Below are positions 20,345-31,590 of a DNA stretch of 64,000 nt, piece after piece; the stretch's first letter is position 1; every line of letters starts with the position of its first letter. Below the pieces are notes generated by a model. The model ran no database searches and was not told the origin of the DNA. It worked only from the letters and a program-made list of their open reading frames with translations. The stretch comes from Heterohyrax brucei (Eukaryota; Chordata; Mammalia; Hyracoidea; Procaviidae). The stretch lies in NCBI GenBank assembly GCA_028571685.1, contig CM053142.1, forward strand, positions 124,922,796-124,986,795. Reading direction: 5' to 3'. The translations under genes were made by a program, and so were the position numbers.

Positions 20345-20855
20345 TGTTTTAGTCAGCTAGTGTTGCTTGGACAGAAATACCACAAAGTGGATGGTTTTAG
20401 CAAAGAAAAGGTTATTCTTACACAGTCCAGTAGGTTAGAAGTCCACACTGAGGGTGTCCACTCCAGGTGAGAGGCTTTCCCTCACTAAGCTCTGAAGGAA
20501 AGTCCTTGTGCTGCACCAGCCTTTGTTCAGGGAGCATCTTGGCCAGGAACCTCAGGTCTGAAGGACATGCTCTGTTCCTGGTGCTGCTTCTTGATGGTGT
20601 GAGGTTCCCAACTCTCTGTTTCCTTCCCTTTTATCTCTTGTAGGATAAAAGATCGAGTAAGTCGCACTCCAAGAAAACTCCCCTTACAATGCAGCAGGGG
20701 CGTGACCTTAGGAAGGGATTTACAGCCCCACCCTAATCTGCTTTAACACACAGCATAGCAAAACTGTAAAACGGAGGACAATCATAAACTATTGTGAATC
20801 ATGGCCAAGCCAAATGACTACACATTTTTGTGAGGATACAGTTCAATCCATGACA
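20345..20855 (-). mobile_element. MaLR-type solo LTR with 5-bp target-site duplication
   Basis: It starts 'tgttttagtcagctagtgtt' and ends 'caatccatgaca'. GTGAC at 20340-20344 is repeated at 20856-20860. It is antisense and belongs to the same family as the copies at 16252, 19028, 48957, 51139 and 61025. Confidence 0.88.
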
Positions 20856-20860
20856 GTGAC

Positions 20861-21609
20861 TTTATAAATGTGTGAAAGGGCAGAGGTTGTGCAGTCATGT
20901 TCCCCAGAATTATAACAAGGACACTACACCTCTCACTGAGTTTATTCTTTGCCGCTCAGATATACTTTTGTGAAAGGTACCAATAACCCATATACTGGGG
21001 TGGGAGTGTGGTGCGCATACCCACAAGAACCATAACATCTTGGGGAAGAACTCTTTCTTGGAAATTGTTTTGTGGTTTAAGGTTAAGTTATGGCTGTTGT
21101 CAAGAAAACCAGCATAATCACAGAAGGGTATGAAATGTGCTGAGCTGGAGGAGAGATCAGTAGATTACATCAGAGATGTTTCGTCATGCAAGAAGTAGGA
21201 TTTGTCATGAGTGTGTGGATGACTAAGCAAGGGAGAGACAAGTGACCTGATTCAATAAAGTGATGGAGAGAGGGACAAATGGAGGAAAAGGATGGATGGA
21301 TGGTTAAGTATGTATATTTCTGCCTGGGAGATACCTGCAAGAGCACTTCACATATGGCCAACCTGAGGGTACAGGGCCGAGGCTGGGGGACTCTGACAGA
21401 GGGAGTCTACCAGCGTGAAGGGAAAAAATCCCAGCTATGGCTGTTACTTCTGGCCATCAGCAGTTGTCCAAAATATCAGAGCACATGCTCATGATCTCAA
21501 TTTCTTCAGCACCTTTAACATTAGAGTCTTTCAAAAGAATGTTGGTGTTTTCACAGACACACCCAAACTCCGTGAAGGGCTGAATTACTGAACTGAACGC
21601 TGTGGAGAA
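20861..21609. other. No feature recognised
   Basis: Single-copy looking. A short 'ggatggatggatgg'-like run sits at 21290-21303. Confidence 0.4.
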
Positions 21610-22270
21610 CATCTAGCTGAATCAACATAACATAGTTTATAAAAGAAATAGTCTCCATTCAACTTCAGTTACTGGTTTCTGGCATCTTAAATGCTTGTGA
21701 GCAGTCATTTAAGATACTTTCACTGATCTCACCCTGCTGGGAGCAAGGGGGAATGAAGGAAGCTAAAGAAACAAGGGGAAAGATCAGTCCAAAGGAGCAA
21801 TGGACAACTGCCACAGCCTTCACCAGACTGAGTCCAGTACAACTAGCACCTAGCTACCACCACGGACAGCCCTGACAGGGTCATAATAGAGCGTCCCAGA
21901 CAGAGCCAGAGAAAACCGTAGAACAAAATTCTAACTCACACAAAAAAAGAGCAGACTTAATGGCCTGACAGATACTGGAGAAATCCCAAGTATATGGCTT
22001 CCAGACACCCTTTTAGCTCAGTGGTGAAGTCACTCCTGAGGTTCACCCTTCAGCCAAAGATTAGACAGGCCCATAAAACAAAACTTGATGGGGCATACCA
22101 ATCAACAGGCAAGGACTAGCAGGACAAGAAAGGTGGTAATAAAGAACCCAAAGTTGAGAAAGGAAGAGTGTTAACATGTTTAGGGGTTATTAACCAACTC
22201 TGCAAAACAGTATGTGTACTTACTATTTTATTTGTTTTGTAAACCTTCATAACGTAGGACAATTTTAAAG
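21610..22270 (+). repeat. Unassigned dispersed repeat, copy 1 of 3
   Basis: Marker words are 'ggcatcttaaatgcttgtga' (21683), 'accacggacagccctgacag' (21859), 'gtagaacaaaattctaactc' (21918) and 'cttaatggcctgacagatac' (21956). The same words in the same order occur at 33180-33775 and 42655-43400 in diverged form. No coding frame was found. It ends in an A/T-rich part. I do not recognise the family name. Confidence 0.65.
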
Positions 22271-22984
22271 AAAAAAAGCAGAGTTTTGTCAGCATTTTCT
22301 ATTGGCCTGAATGTAAAATTTTCCTCAATTAAACCACAAATTTCTAGAAATTAAGCAAGAACTATTCAGTCAGCAGGAAGTTTGATAAACTGATGTTCTA
22401 TGCTTCAACAATGATCTTGTGCAACATATGAAATCAACACAGTTACTCCTTTGAAATTCTTGTCATCTCTTCCAAAGAATCTTGCAATTTCTCTTGCTTT
22501 CATTTATCTACTGTTATCTAGAGGTCACAGTTTTGCCCTAACTATCTAACTACATAATAAACACCACTTCAGCCACTTATCCCCCATTCTCAGGTCTCAA
22601 AGTCTTTTATTTTTTTTTGCAAAATACAGTAACTGATGATTTGTTTAATAAAGGTTTGTTTCACTAGTATAAAATTTGCATCCTGTTGTTTTGTTCCCAT
22701 GACTTTCTACATATACAAAAACACTTTTTTTTCAGTGCCCAATTGTTATTTACACTTTTGAAGAACTATATACTATTAATCTCAACATGTGTATTACCAA
22801 AAATGTATATAAACAAAATTGCTATGTCTGCATTTGCACATTCACAGGTCAACTCTTGTCTGGCTAATGGCAGTACAGCACATCTTGATTTCAGAGGCAT
22901 AAAAATGTGGAAGGAAATGTACATCTCAAAACTGATGGAATATAGTATCTGTGGCAGAAATAAGTACTCTCATTTCTATGAAGG
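22271..22984. other. No feature recognised
   Basis: AT-rich. The 140-residue frame at 22686-23108 runs into the MLT1 LTR and shows no domain. Confidence 0.4.
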
Positions 22985-23740
22985 ATTGTTTCTAAAGATG
23001 GCTGCCAGGAATTCCTCGTATCTCTCTGTGTGTATAGCTCTCCTCCCATCAAGAGATAAAGTCTACCTACACACTACTACTTTTCCCCAATCTGGGTTGG
23101 TCCAGTGACTTGCTTTCACCAACAGAACATATTAGAAGTGACTCTATGCTTCAAGTCCAAATCTTAAAAGGTTTTACGGCTTTCACTTTTTCCCTCTTGT
23201 GAACCCATTCACCACTACCAAGAGTTTTAGGCTAGAGTCTTGACTAGGGGTTGGCAAACTATGGCACTATGGATCATATCTAGTCAGGGTCTGATTTTAT
23301 ACTGCCCATGGGCTAAAAAAGTTCTTACATTTTCAAAGAGTTTTTGAAAACCAAATATGCGACAGTGATCTTATGGGTACACAAATACAGAAAACCTCAA
23401 AGGTTGCTATCTGGCCTTTTAGGCAAAAAAACAACTGCACTCTAGGGCACACTACTGAATTATAAGAGACCGTGTGAAGAGACGGCTCAGCCAGCCACCA
23501 ACCACCCCATCCACCTGACCTCAGGTGCCAGACATGTGAGTAAAGCCATCTTGGAAGATCCAGCCACAAGTGACACCTGTCAATACCCTGTGGGGCAGAA
23601 ATGAGTCAACTTGCACAGCCCTACCCAAACTGCAGAATCATAAGCAAGTAAGGGGTTGTGTTTAAGTCACTAAGTTTTGGGATTTTATTTTGTTTTGTTT
23701 TGACTCAGCAACAGATGATGGACACAATTTCCATGTCTCA
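22985..23740 (+). mobile_element. MLT1-like MaLR LTR, interrupted by a hAT element
   Basis: Left part: 'ctgggttggtccagtgactt'. Right part: 'gccagacatgtgagtaaagc', 'gccatcttggaagatccagc', 'cactaagttttgggatttta' and 'cagcaacagatgatggac', in the order of an MLT1 LTR. The middle (23249-23443) is a later hAT insertion. Confidence 0.65.
23249..23443 (+). mobile_element. hAT-type non-autonomous DNA transposon
   Basis: 'ggttggcaaactatggcact' at the start and 'gctatctggccttttaggca' near the end match the well-known mammalian hAT repeat whose internal deletion forms share these ends. It sits within the MLT1 LTR. Confidence 0.65.
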
Positions 23741-23939
23741 TGGTAGAGGTCCCAGAGCAGGAGATTGTGTGGTAAAGAATAAAAACAGAAAAAGGCTATT
23801 GCAAAGGGATAATTGGGCTAAAAGACAAAAATACACACCAGCTAAGATCAAACAAGATCTATAGAAAATAAGGTTGTCAGAACAGTGGAAATGGGGCTGT
23901 ACTAGAAAACAGAGTGCAAAAAAGAAAAGAACATTAAGA

Positions 23940-24130
23940 CTCACATTTAACACCAGGCATGACTGCACCTCTGCCATAAACTAGCTTGGGTAAGGTACTT
24001 GGATTCTTTGAGGTTTTGTTTCTTTTATCTATGAACAAGGGCAGTACTACATCTCTCCCAGGTTATTTATAAGGATTCAACACAAGAGTGTAAAGTACCT
24101 TGCACAGTGCCAGGCAAATGATGGGCACAC
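23940..24130 (+). mobile_element. MIR SINE
   Basis: 'gcttgggtaaggtacttgga', 'ttctttgaggttttg' and 'cacagtgccaggcaaatg' follow the MIR order (tRNA-related part lost at left). Confidence 0.62.
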
Positions 24131-24432
24131 AACCTTACATATAACGTTCACTCTTTTTAAAATAGGGATCATGCCTATCCTACCTGAAAAGTATATTAGT
24201 AAGACTGAATTCAATAAAATACTTGAAAAGGTATTAAGCCGTATGTTGTCCCCAGCATCCACCAAGAAAGCTCCATACTCACGATAATCCCGTGCCCACA
24301 GAATGAAATGGCCTGGTACTGTGCCATCCCTGGGACTGGGCATAGATTGGACTACTCCAATCCATAGGCTTTTCCCTGGCTGATTTTCACAATCATCAAG
24401 TCTTTCTTCCTAATCTCAGTTTGGAAGGCAGG
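24131..24432. other. No feature recognised
   Basis: Nothing recognisable in this stretch. Confidence 0.4.
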
Positions 24433-24580
24433 TTAATACCTACTCAGCATCCTAGCAACACGCAAGCTTCCACTGACAGATGAGCTGGGGCTGCACGTGA
24501 GGTGTACCAGTTGGTAATCAAACCAGGGTCTCTGCATGGAAGGCGAGAACTCTGCCACTGAAGCACTGTTGCACCTATTA
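24433..24580 (-). mobile_element. tRNA-Gly-like SINE, 3'-truncated
   Basis: Antisense head 'aaaccagggtctctgcatgg' then 'gcgagaactctgccactga' is the complement of the tRNA-Gly-like A/B-box region. 'acacgcaagcttccactgac' continues the body. Confidence 0.72.
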
Positions 24581-24781
24581 AGCTCTATAGAGTAACATTA
24601 CTATAATCTAGAAAAATTTAATTTACATTTTTTAAGGGTTACATAGCAAGTTCATAAAATTAAGTATATTTATCTGGCTGTTTATCATATTGTTTTTGTT
24701 ATTTAAATCATTCTTCAGCTTTAGTTACTAACTTGTTACCCATCTCTATCTTCGGAATGGGAGGACAGCATAGGACCTTCC

Positions 24782-24905
24782 CCAGCCAAACCAGACGCAT
24801 TGTTACTGAGGCAATTCCCATTTATGGTCGACCTTATAGGACACAGAACTGCCCAGTATGGTTTCCAAGATTTTGTAATTTTTACGGGTGCTGATTCCCA
24901 TTCTT
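24782..24905 (-). mobile_element. AfroSINE, diverged
   Basis: 'aattcccatttatggtcgac', 'cttataggacacagaactgc' and 'gtttccaagattttgta' are antisense AfroSINE. Confidence 0.65.
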
Positions 24906-25074
24906 TCTGTGGTGCACAGGATCTTAAAAACAGAAATAAAGATTAGGGAAACTCCATTCTTAACTTTCTGCTTCAGCCAACAACCCCTTTATTTATCAGT
25001 GTGTTGCTTGTGCAGTTCCTTTAAATGTCTTCCCTAATGCCACCAGGACCTAGAACTTGGTATACCTCCCCAAA

Positions 25075-25235
25075 ACAGAACAAAATCCATTACAGGTGAG
25101 TTGATTCCAACTCATAGTAGCCTTATAAGACAAACTGCTCCACAGGGTTTCCCAGGAATGCCTGGTGGACCCAAAGTACTGAATTCTTAGTTAGCAGGCA
25201 CAGCTCTTACCCACTGTATCACCAGAGCCCCTGCT
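25075..25235 (-). mobile_element. AfroSINE
   Basis: 'gattccaactcatagtagcc', 'gggtttcccaggaatgcctg' and 'cttagttagcaggcacagc' form an antisense full-length copy. Confidence 0.85.
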
Positions 25236-25431
25236 TGGTACACACGAGGTGCTGAACAGAGAAGTGAGGACATTCTAAAAGTCCTAGGAAGGATTAAGGA
25301 GAAAATGCCTTCAGTGTGATTTTTATACATAAGTTAGTGGAGGAGGTGGTTCATCTTGGAAAGAGAAATCTAAAAGGACAAGTCCAGTTAACAACCTTGC
25401 TCAAAGTTTCTAAATTTGAAGGGTAAGTGTA

Positions 25432-25569
25432 GTGTTCAGACCAGCAGTGTCAATACTACCTGGGAACTCATAAGAAATGCAAATTATAGTACCCCATCCC
25501 AGACCCACTTAATCATTTAATTAGGAATTATGGGGACAGCATCAGGAAATGATGGTTTAGCATGCCCTC
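25432..25569 (+). mobile_element. MER5A-like hAT element, left part
   Basis: 'cagaccagcagtgtcaatac', 'acctgggaactcataagaaa', 'atgcaaattatag' and 'gccctccaggtgattc' read as MER5A. It continues after the SINE at 25715. Confidence 0.8.
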
Positions 25570-25714
25570 CAGGTGATTCACGATAGTTACGAGCTTATTT
25601 GCTGACCTTTTGGTCAGCAGTTTGAATCCAATCACCACTCCTTAGAAAAATCCTACTGTCTTTTGAGACAATCACGAGTGGGAACTGACTCAGTGGCAAT
25701 GGGTACCAGGTGCA
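25570..25714 (+). mobile_element. AfroSINE inserted in MER5A
   Basis: 'gctgaccttttggtcagcag' and 'ccactccttagaaaaatcct' with tail 'gactcagtggcaatgggta'. MER5A sequence on both sides shows that the SINE is the younger element. Confidence 0.8.
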
Positions 25715-25745
25715 GGAAATTCTGATGCACATTAGCTGATTCAGG
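25715..25745 (+). mobile_element. MER5A-like hAT element, right end
   Basis: 'gaaattctgatgcacattag' continues the MER5A right portion after the SINE. Confidence 0.7.
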
Positions 25746-26039
25746 AAAATGCATTTCTGTTATCAACTATCTCTGATAAAAAAAGTGCCAGCTTCTTTTG
25801 AGTTTCATAAACTAGCTCATTTAGATAACATGAGGTATAGACTAACCATTCCCATGATTGTTGCTTCCAAGTATTTTTAAAAATAACAGAACTTTCCCCT
25901 ACCCTTCCCCTGTTATAAAAAGCAATTAAAATAAAACCGTAACACTTTGCAGTTCATACTACTTATATCAAAAGCTCTAGGCAAGGAATATTAAATGATG
26001 CTAATTTAAACATTACTGATTGTTAAATTTTAAAAAAAA

Positions 26040-26187
26040 AAACACTCATGGAGTCAATTATCACTCACAGTGACCCTAGAGGACAGAGTAGAACTGCTCC
26101 AATTTCCAAGGACGCCGGGTGGGTTTGAACTGTGACCTTCTCATTAGCAGACTTAGCCCTTATCCACTATACCACCAGGGTTTCCCG
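26040..26187 (-). mobile_element. AfroSINE
   Basis: 'cactcacagtgaccctagag', 'aatttccaaggacgccgggt' and 'ataccaccagggtttcc' form an antisense full-length copy. Confidence 0.86.
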
Positions 26188-26289
26188 CTGTTGTATTAGA
26201 ATAAGAAAATGAAAAGTCAAGTCCAAATCTTCTAGAAACACTATTTAATGAGTTAGTGAATAAATCTGACATGAAACAGTCAAGGGAAA

Positions 26290-26450
26290 CCTAACTAAAA
26301 TAGTTGCCATTGAGTAGATTCTGACTCATGGTGGCCCCCGTGTCTCAGAGCAGAAGGTTGCTCCGTACGTTTTTCAACAGCTGACTTTGGGGAATAGAAC
26401 GCCAGGTCTTCCTGCCAAGGCGCCTTCTGGGTAGACTTGGACAGCCAACA
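26290..26450 (-). mobile_element. AfroSINE, second subtype
   Basis: 'ttgccattgagtagattctg' then 'ggtcttcctgccaaggcgcc' and 'ttctgggtagacttgg'. This subtype differs in the middle from the main one and recurs at 40141, 52930 and 55255. Confidence 0.75.
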
Positions 26451-26476
26451 CTTACATCACGATAATACTTACAACA

Positions 26477-27039
26477 CACGAGAACTGCCCATTAAGTTGA
26501 CCAACTCATCCTACAAAAAGTGCTGTACACCTGACTGTTGAATTACCACTACAGTCACCTTTGCAGTCCTTCTTTGGGAAGCTATGCACAGGACACCAGC
26601 ACCTAGTCCACCCTTCACAGCAATTTTCAAACTTTTTCTGCAATGGCATTAGAGTTGTCACTGTATTACCTTCGATGTACTCTTGAATGCCATCAAAATG
26701 TCTTTCTTTCAATATTTCCTTCATCTTCAGGTTAAAAAAAAAAAGTTACTGAGGGCCAGATAAGGTGAGTAGGGTGTTCCAACAGTTATTTATTTACTGG
26801 CTAAAAATGCCCTCAGAGACAATTATACAATGAAGTTCACAAACGTACCACCTAGCCACCGTGCACAATGGCCATTCCAGAAAGCATTCCAAAATTGCTC
26901 TCAAGGGTAGACTAGGCACTGGCACTGGTGCATAGCTTCCCAAGAGGAGTGCTTTGAAGGTGACCGCAGTGGTATTCTGCAAGGAGATATGTACCACTTA
27001 GAACAACTAAGCTTGCAGGCTGAACTGTCAAACCTGGTA
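26477..27039 (-). mobile_element. Foldback mariner derivative, copy 2
   Basis: Ends: 'cacgagaactgcccattaag' at left and 'ctgtcaaacctggta' at right. The long arm (26477-26860) is on the minus strand and includes a decayed transposase C-terminus ('KEILKERHFDGIQEYIEG' at about 26724-26670). The short arm (26870-27039) is a plus-strand copy of the same 3' end ('ttcccaagaggagtgctttg'). It has the same asymmetric structure as 17024-17552 and 35730-36251. Later A-rich and TTTA-rich indels lengthen it. Confidence 0.82.
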
Positions 27040-29224
27040 TCATTATGCACTGTCTGTAAGATCACTGCTTTGCTGTTAGCCCAGCTGCAGCATCCATGGA
27101 CACACCTTGTTTTTACCCTAGACTTGGGCAGGATCCCAAACCAAGGGCAGCTAAACCTCAATGTGGCAATCTTCGTGGCCTGGCTCAAAATTTTAAGCTG
27201 GGGCACACAGATTATGTCCTTTACGAAATTTACACCAGCAAACACAGGAAGACTGTGTCAACCAGCAGTAAGAACTGAACAAGGAAAAAGAGTGAACTCT
27301 TGGGGTGCACCTGGAGCTGCCATAAAGGGCTACTGCAAAGGTCAAGTGATGTGGTGAACAGAATGTATTGGGAGGCAGGGAGAGCTAGTCAGCTGCAAGC
27401 AAAAAATACAGCAAATGTGTGGACAGAAAACTGCACACATGATCCCCAGGAAAGAGGAGACAGGGACAGACCCCTGGCCTACAGCACAGGTGGTCTCTGC
27501 AGGACTTCCCATCCCAGCCTGCGGAACAGCTCCACTATGAAAAGGCCCCACCCTTTGCCCACACCTGCCATGGTATCCGGGGAGAGGCACTATTTCGCAC
27601 TAGCAAGGGTGCTAAGCTGCAACACATAATTACCCTTAAATGGGGGCATGCAATTCCTTATCTAGGAATTCATAATAGATACAAAATGTTTCCACGGTTA
27701 ATTAAATGAATGATTAGAAAGGTCTAAAAAAAAAAAAGGGTGAACTGTTTTCTCTTTAAAAATAACCCATCTGCTTATCAAGGCAATGTTTTCTAAGCTA
27801 ATTAAGTATGGAGCAGAAAATCCTCCATGCTGACGTTTTTAATTAATTCTTAATTATGAAAACCCACATATGTCTTCCAAGTGAGCAAAATCGTAGAGTG
27901 GAGGGAGACAAAGGAAAAAAAGGACGAAAAACACAGAACTCTTGTTTTTGTTACTCTTTAGTTAAAGTTATCAGATATAATAAACAGTTTTAAAAATATC
28001 TACCTTTAGGATGTTTTTCAAAACAGTGAGAAGACATGGATCAACATACCTTTTATTTAATCTGTTTTTCCTGGTCCTTACATGTTGCTAAGAGACAGTC
28101 TTTTTTGAGGCTCAAATACACAAATCCTTACAAATTTAGAAAACAGTCAGATTTTCAAAGAAGCTTCAAAGAAACATTCAGTTAGAGGTAAAAATTTATT
28201 TGGTAATGATCAACCTACATTTCTCCAAACATCTTCCTGAAACATACTATTAACGGTACACGGTGACTCGTGCAAATGTCAAAATTGTTCATCTCCAGCT
28301 ATGGGGCAATCTGCTTTGTTAGCTTTACACACATTAAAAATTTGTGATATACCTTTCTCCTTACTGAAGCAGGGGAAACCATGAGAGAGTCAATTGTCAA
28401 CTGAATGAGAAATGCCCTTCAAAACATTTGGTTTAAAACAATTATGGACCATTGAAGGGCATCTGTATACCATGACGTCTAGTATCGAGTATGTTCAGAA
28501 TTTATTAATCACGACTAGGGATAAACTAGAAGCAAAGCACCAGCTTGTGGAGCTGGGAAAGGCAACATGCATTAACAGTGACATGCTGTAACAGTAATTG
28601 TCTGTTAATTTAAAAATTAAAATCATTTTGTGAAACAGACTGATTATAGGATCTTGGTATTACAAAAGACTTCTTTCCCTTAAAACTCTTTGGTGTGCTT
28701 ATGTGATTGTTTTTTATTAAATACCTAAAGACAGTCTTAGGAAAGAAATAAAAAGGAATAAGGACTCTTGATAAAGATCAGAAATCCCTGACACAACCAA
28801 TGGAAATCAACAGGGAAATAGCTAAATTTACAAGAAGCTTTCTGGTAAGCCTAGAGGCATGCTTCCATCTTTTGAAAGAATCTATCTTGATCACATTTTT
28901 AAATATCCAAGTACACAGTTCCGAGAAGAGTTTTTATAGGAATAACTACAATTAACCACAGGGAATTGCCAAGAGAGATGAGCTTTGCTGAGAGAAATCA
29001 AGAGCCTTTATTTGTGAAACACTAGATTCAACTATGAAGGTGACAAAGCTCCAGCAAACTCAATCTTTACTGAGCCTGCAGGCCTACATTTGCAAATCAT
29101 ACATCAAGATCCCAGAGATGCTACAGGCTACAGCTAAAAAGATCCCAGCTGCAGCCTTTCTTCTGTCACTCAGACAAGGCATTTAACTTCCTCATCCATT
29201 CGCTAGTCAGCCTGTCACACCGGG
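27040..29224. other. Long single-copy looking stretch, no gene recognised
   Basis: Mostly AT-rich (27640-29000) with numerous stops. The overlapping frames around 27040-27630 have no domain. No promoter or splice-bordered conserved block is obvious. Confidence 0.4.
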
Positions 29225-29605
29225 ATGGCCTGAGTGCTGTTGGAATGCTGGAAGCTATGCTACCAGTATTTCAAATATGAGCAAGGTCACTCATGGAAGA
29301 CAAGTTTCAGCAGAGCTCTCAGACTAAAACAGACTAGGAAGAAAGGCCTGGTGAGCTACTTGTGAAAATCAGCCGATGAGAGCTCTATGGATCACAACAG
29401 AATACTGTCCAGTATGGTGCTGGAAGACGAAGCCCCTAGATTAAAAGGCACCCAGAAGACCCAGTGGCTGCACCAACAAAGGAGAGGCTGTGAGCATCCA
29501 ACAACTGTGAAGATGTGTAGGACTGGGCAACATTTCATTCTGTCATACGGAGTCCCTAGGAGGCAGAGCCAATCTGACCCCAAATAACAGCAACAACAGC
29601 ATTTG
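29225..29605 (+). mobile_element. Third SINE type, long body with RTE-type tail, copy 1
   Basis: 'tgctggaagctatgctacca', 'gaagaaaggcctggtgagct', 'atcagccgatgagagctcta', 'gtgctggaagacgaagcccc' and tail 'aataacagcaacaacagc'. Related copies lie at 55530-55870 and 58885-59352. It shares the 'aaatcagccgatg' block with the tRNA-Gly-like SINE. Confidence 0.7.
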
Positions 29606-29639
29606 GACGAGAGAGGAGCTCCACGGCCAGCACTGTCCT

Positions 29640-29780
29640 AGCATCAGTCTCATCTATCCTCCTACCAGTTTTCAATTTTACAAAGCACTGAGTCCAGAAG
29701 AGTGAACTGCCCAGAGTCACAGGAGACGTAACACAGACAGGATTTAAAACCTGAGTTACTTGGCTTCAAAGCCTTGCTGA
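29640..29780 (-). mobile_element. MIR SINE, antisense
   Basis: 'attttacaaagcactgagtc', 'gaactgcccagagtcacagg' and 'cttggcttcaaagcc' correspond to the MIR antisense order. Confidence 0.5.
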
Positions 29781-29885
29781 CTGCGTTGCAGCAAAAAGAC
29801 TTGTCTAAATTTATGAGGGGTAAGAATCAGCACAAAGTGGGCTCCTGTGAGGTCGAGGTCAGACGTTATCTCTACTGTCCAACTT

Positions 29886-30245
29886 CTGTACTTCTCTGCC
29901 AGCTTAATTTGTTGCCATGACCACAAAGAACTCACAGACCACACTCACCATTATAGGGCTTACTAGGGAAGTAATAAGGTACAACCTGGGATAAGGCCCA
30001 ACTTGGAAGTAGCAGGAAAATTTGGCATCAGAATTAGAAAGTACATAGGTGAGATGTGGAAGGCTCCCCCTGGGAGACAGCACATCCTCCCCCTCCTCAG
30101 CATAAGACAGATTCCCAAACAAGCTAGTTTCATCCATTTCAATCCCTTTCCCTTGTTGTGAATACCCTTTCTAAACAAGGCCCTAGGAAGTTACCACCTG
30201 TGATTATTGTGTATGATTTTCTGGGAACTTGTTAGAAAAAATTGC
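29886..30245 (-). mobile_element. Possible LTR remnant
   Basis: 'attatagggcttactaggga' followed by 'agtaataaggtaca' is shared with 34898-34930 ('attatagggtttattaggga'), in a similar context after an 'acac.ca' word. This suggests a dispersed LTR-like repeat in antisense. The family is not known. Confidence 0.35.
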
Positions 30246-30673
30246 AAATTATCAGCAGGAGTCGAACCAGACCAAAGGGAAGGGGACAGCTGCTCTCAGC
30301 TGCGCGCACCCCCTCTGCCCTTGGCCTCCCAGCTGCTATCTGGCCCAGCTCATAGCCCGTGATGGCACTCTGCTTAGCCCTAGCTCTGCCACCAGGGCCC
30401 CTTCCTGGACTCTGCTATCTTCAGTGGCACCCACACTCCTTCAACCTCATTACAGCACTTGTAGCAGGCTTTCCTCACAAGAACCAAACCGCACTGCTTC
30501 ACGCTTTTCTTGGTTTTGAGGTTCCCCTCTTAGACTCCTTTCTAAAAACCTCTGTGGGGTTGGCAGCTTATATAAACAAACTCCTTGTCAATTTCAAGGA
30601 ATCGCCCTCACGGCAAGAGCACAAACTGGTCCATCCCCTCAGAGGACCACAAGTCACTCAATCCTACTGGGTG
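30246..30673. other. No feature recognised; locally CG-rich
   Basis: 'gctgcgcgcaccccctctgc' near 30300 is CG-rich for the window and may continue the LTR-like stretch. The 96- and 118-residue frames here have no domain. Confidence 0.35.
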
Positions 30674-30848
30674 GAACCCGTGGTGGTGCAGTGCTTTAAG
30701 TACTGCAGTTGCTAACCAAAAGGTCAGCAGTTCAAATCCACCAGGCCAAACGAGCAGGCACTCCTCGGAAACTCTGTGCAGCAGTTCTACTCTGCCTACA
30801 GCACAGTTATGAGTCAGAGTCAGCCCAGTGGCAGTGGATTCAGTTTAT
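30674..30848 (+). mobile_element. AfroSINE
   Basis: 'gaacccgtggtggtgcagtg', 'ggtcagcagttcaaatccac' and tail 'cagcccagtggcagtggatt' give a full-length copy with a small insertion after the B-box region. Confidence 0.88.
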
Positions 30849-31375
30849 CTGAATAGTAAATCAACCAATCTAAGACTGTGGTCCAGCCCACCGTTTTGGG
30901 AAAGTCACAACTCCATGCTATCTCAATCAGTTTAGGTCTGGCACAGAATTGACATTTTCTGCCAGCAGAGAATAGCCTCTTCCCTGTGTAAAAGTAACAA
31001 CCCTCTGGGGAGAAAAGCAACCTAGGAGGTCCTCCAAGTGGTTTCTCCACAGAATTTGGGCAAAAATAACAACACTTCAGGGTGTGACGGGGGGAAAAAA
31101 TCTCTCAAACTGTTTTTCCAAACAACCAAGGCAATATTAAAGGAATTCATTTTACCACACTGCCCACCCGCTATGCTAATCTCAAAAATTCTGTTTCCAA
31201 AGACTGACGACAAAATTTGAGCAACCCCTTATCAATGCTCCCACATATTTCTCTCTCCATATGCTGTGGTATAATTTCCAAGTCACAGCTCAGATCTTGT
31301 TTTCTCCAGCAAACTCTGGAGAGAAGCTCTTTGGTTCTCTCAGGACAAGGGAAAACACCAGGTCTGCAGAACACA
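30849..31375. other. No feature recognised
   Basis: Possible old repeat content. Nothing could be assigned. Confidence 0.4.
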
Positions 31376-31590
31376 GGGAGTCCCTGAGTGGTGCGCACAC
31401 GGGTCAACTGCTCAACTGCTAACTGGAAAGGGGGAGATCCGCCCTTACACAACGATGGCTCAGAAGAAAAGGCTGGCAATATACCTGTGAAAACTCAGCC
31501 ACCTAAAACTACAGAGCACAGTCCTACTCTGACACACACGGGGTCACTATGAATTGGAGTCAGCTTGACAGTAACTGACACAGAACACAG
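31376..31590 (+). mobile_element. AfroSINE, long variant
   Basis: 'gggagtccctgagtggtgcg' head, 'tcagaagaaaaggctggcaa' middle, and 'ggtcactatgaattggagtc' with 'gcttgacagtaactgaca' tail. Confidence 0.78.

Noticed and set aside
22686..23108. 140-codon plus-strand frame
   Set aside because: It runs from AT-rich sequence into an MLT1 LTR and has no protein-like features.
26477..27039. Intact mariner transposase gene
   Set aside because: Only the C-terminal part is present, with frameshifts and without the region holding the catalytic residues.
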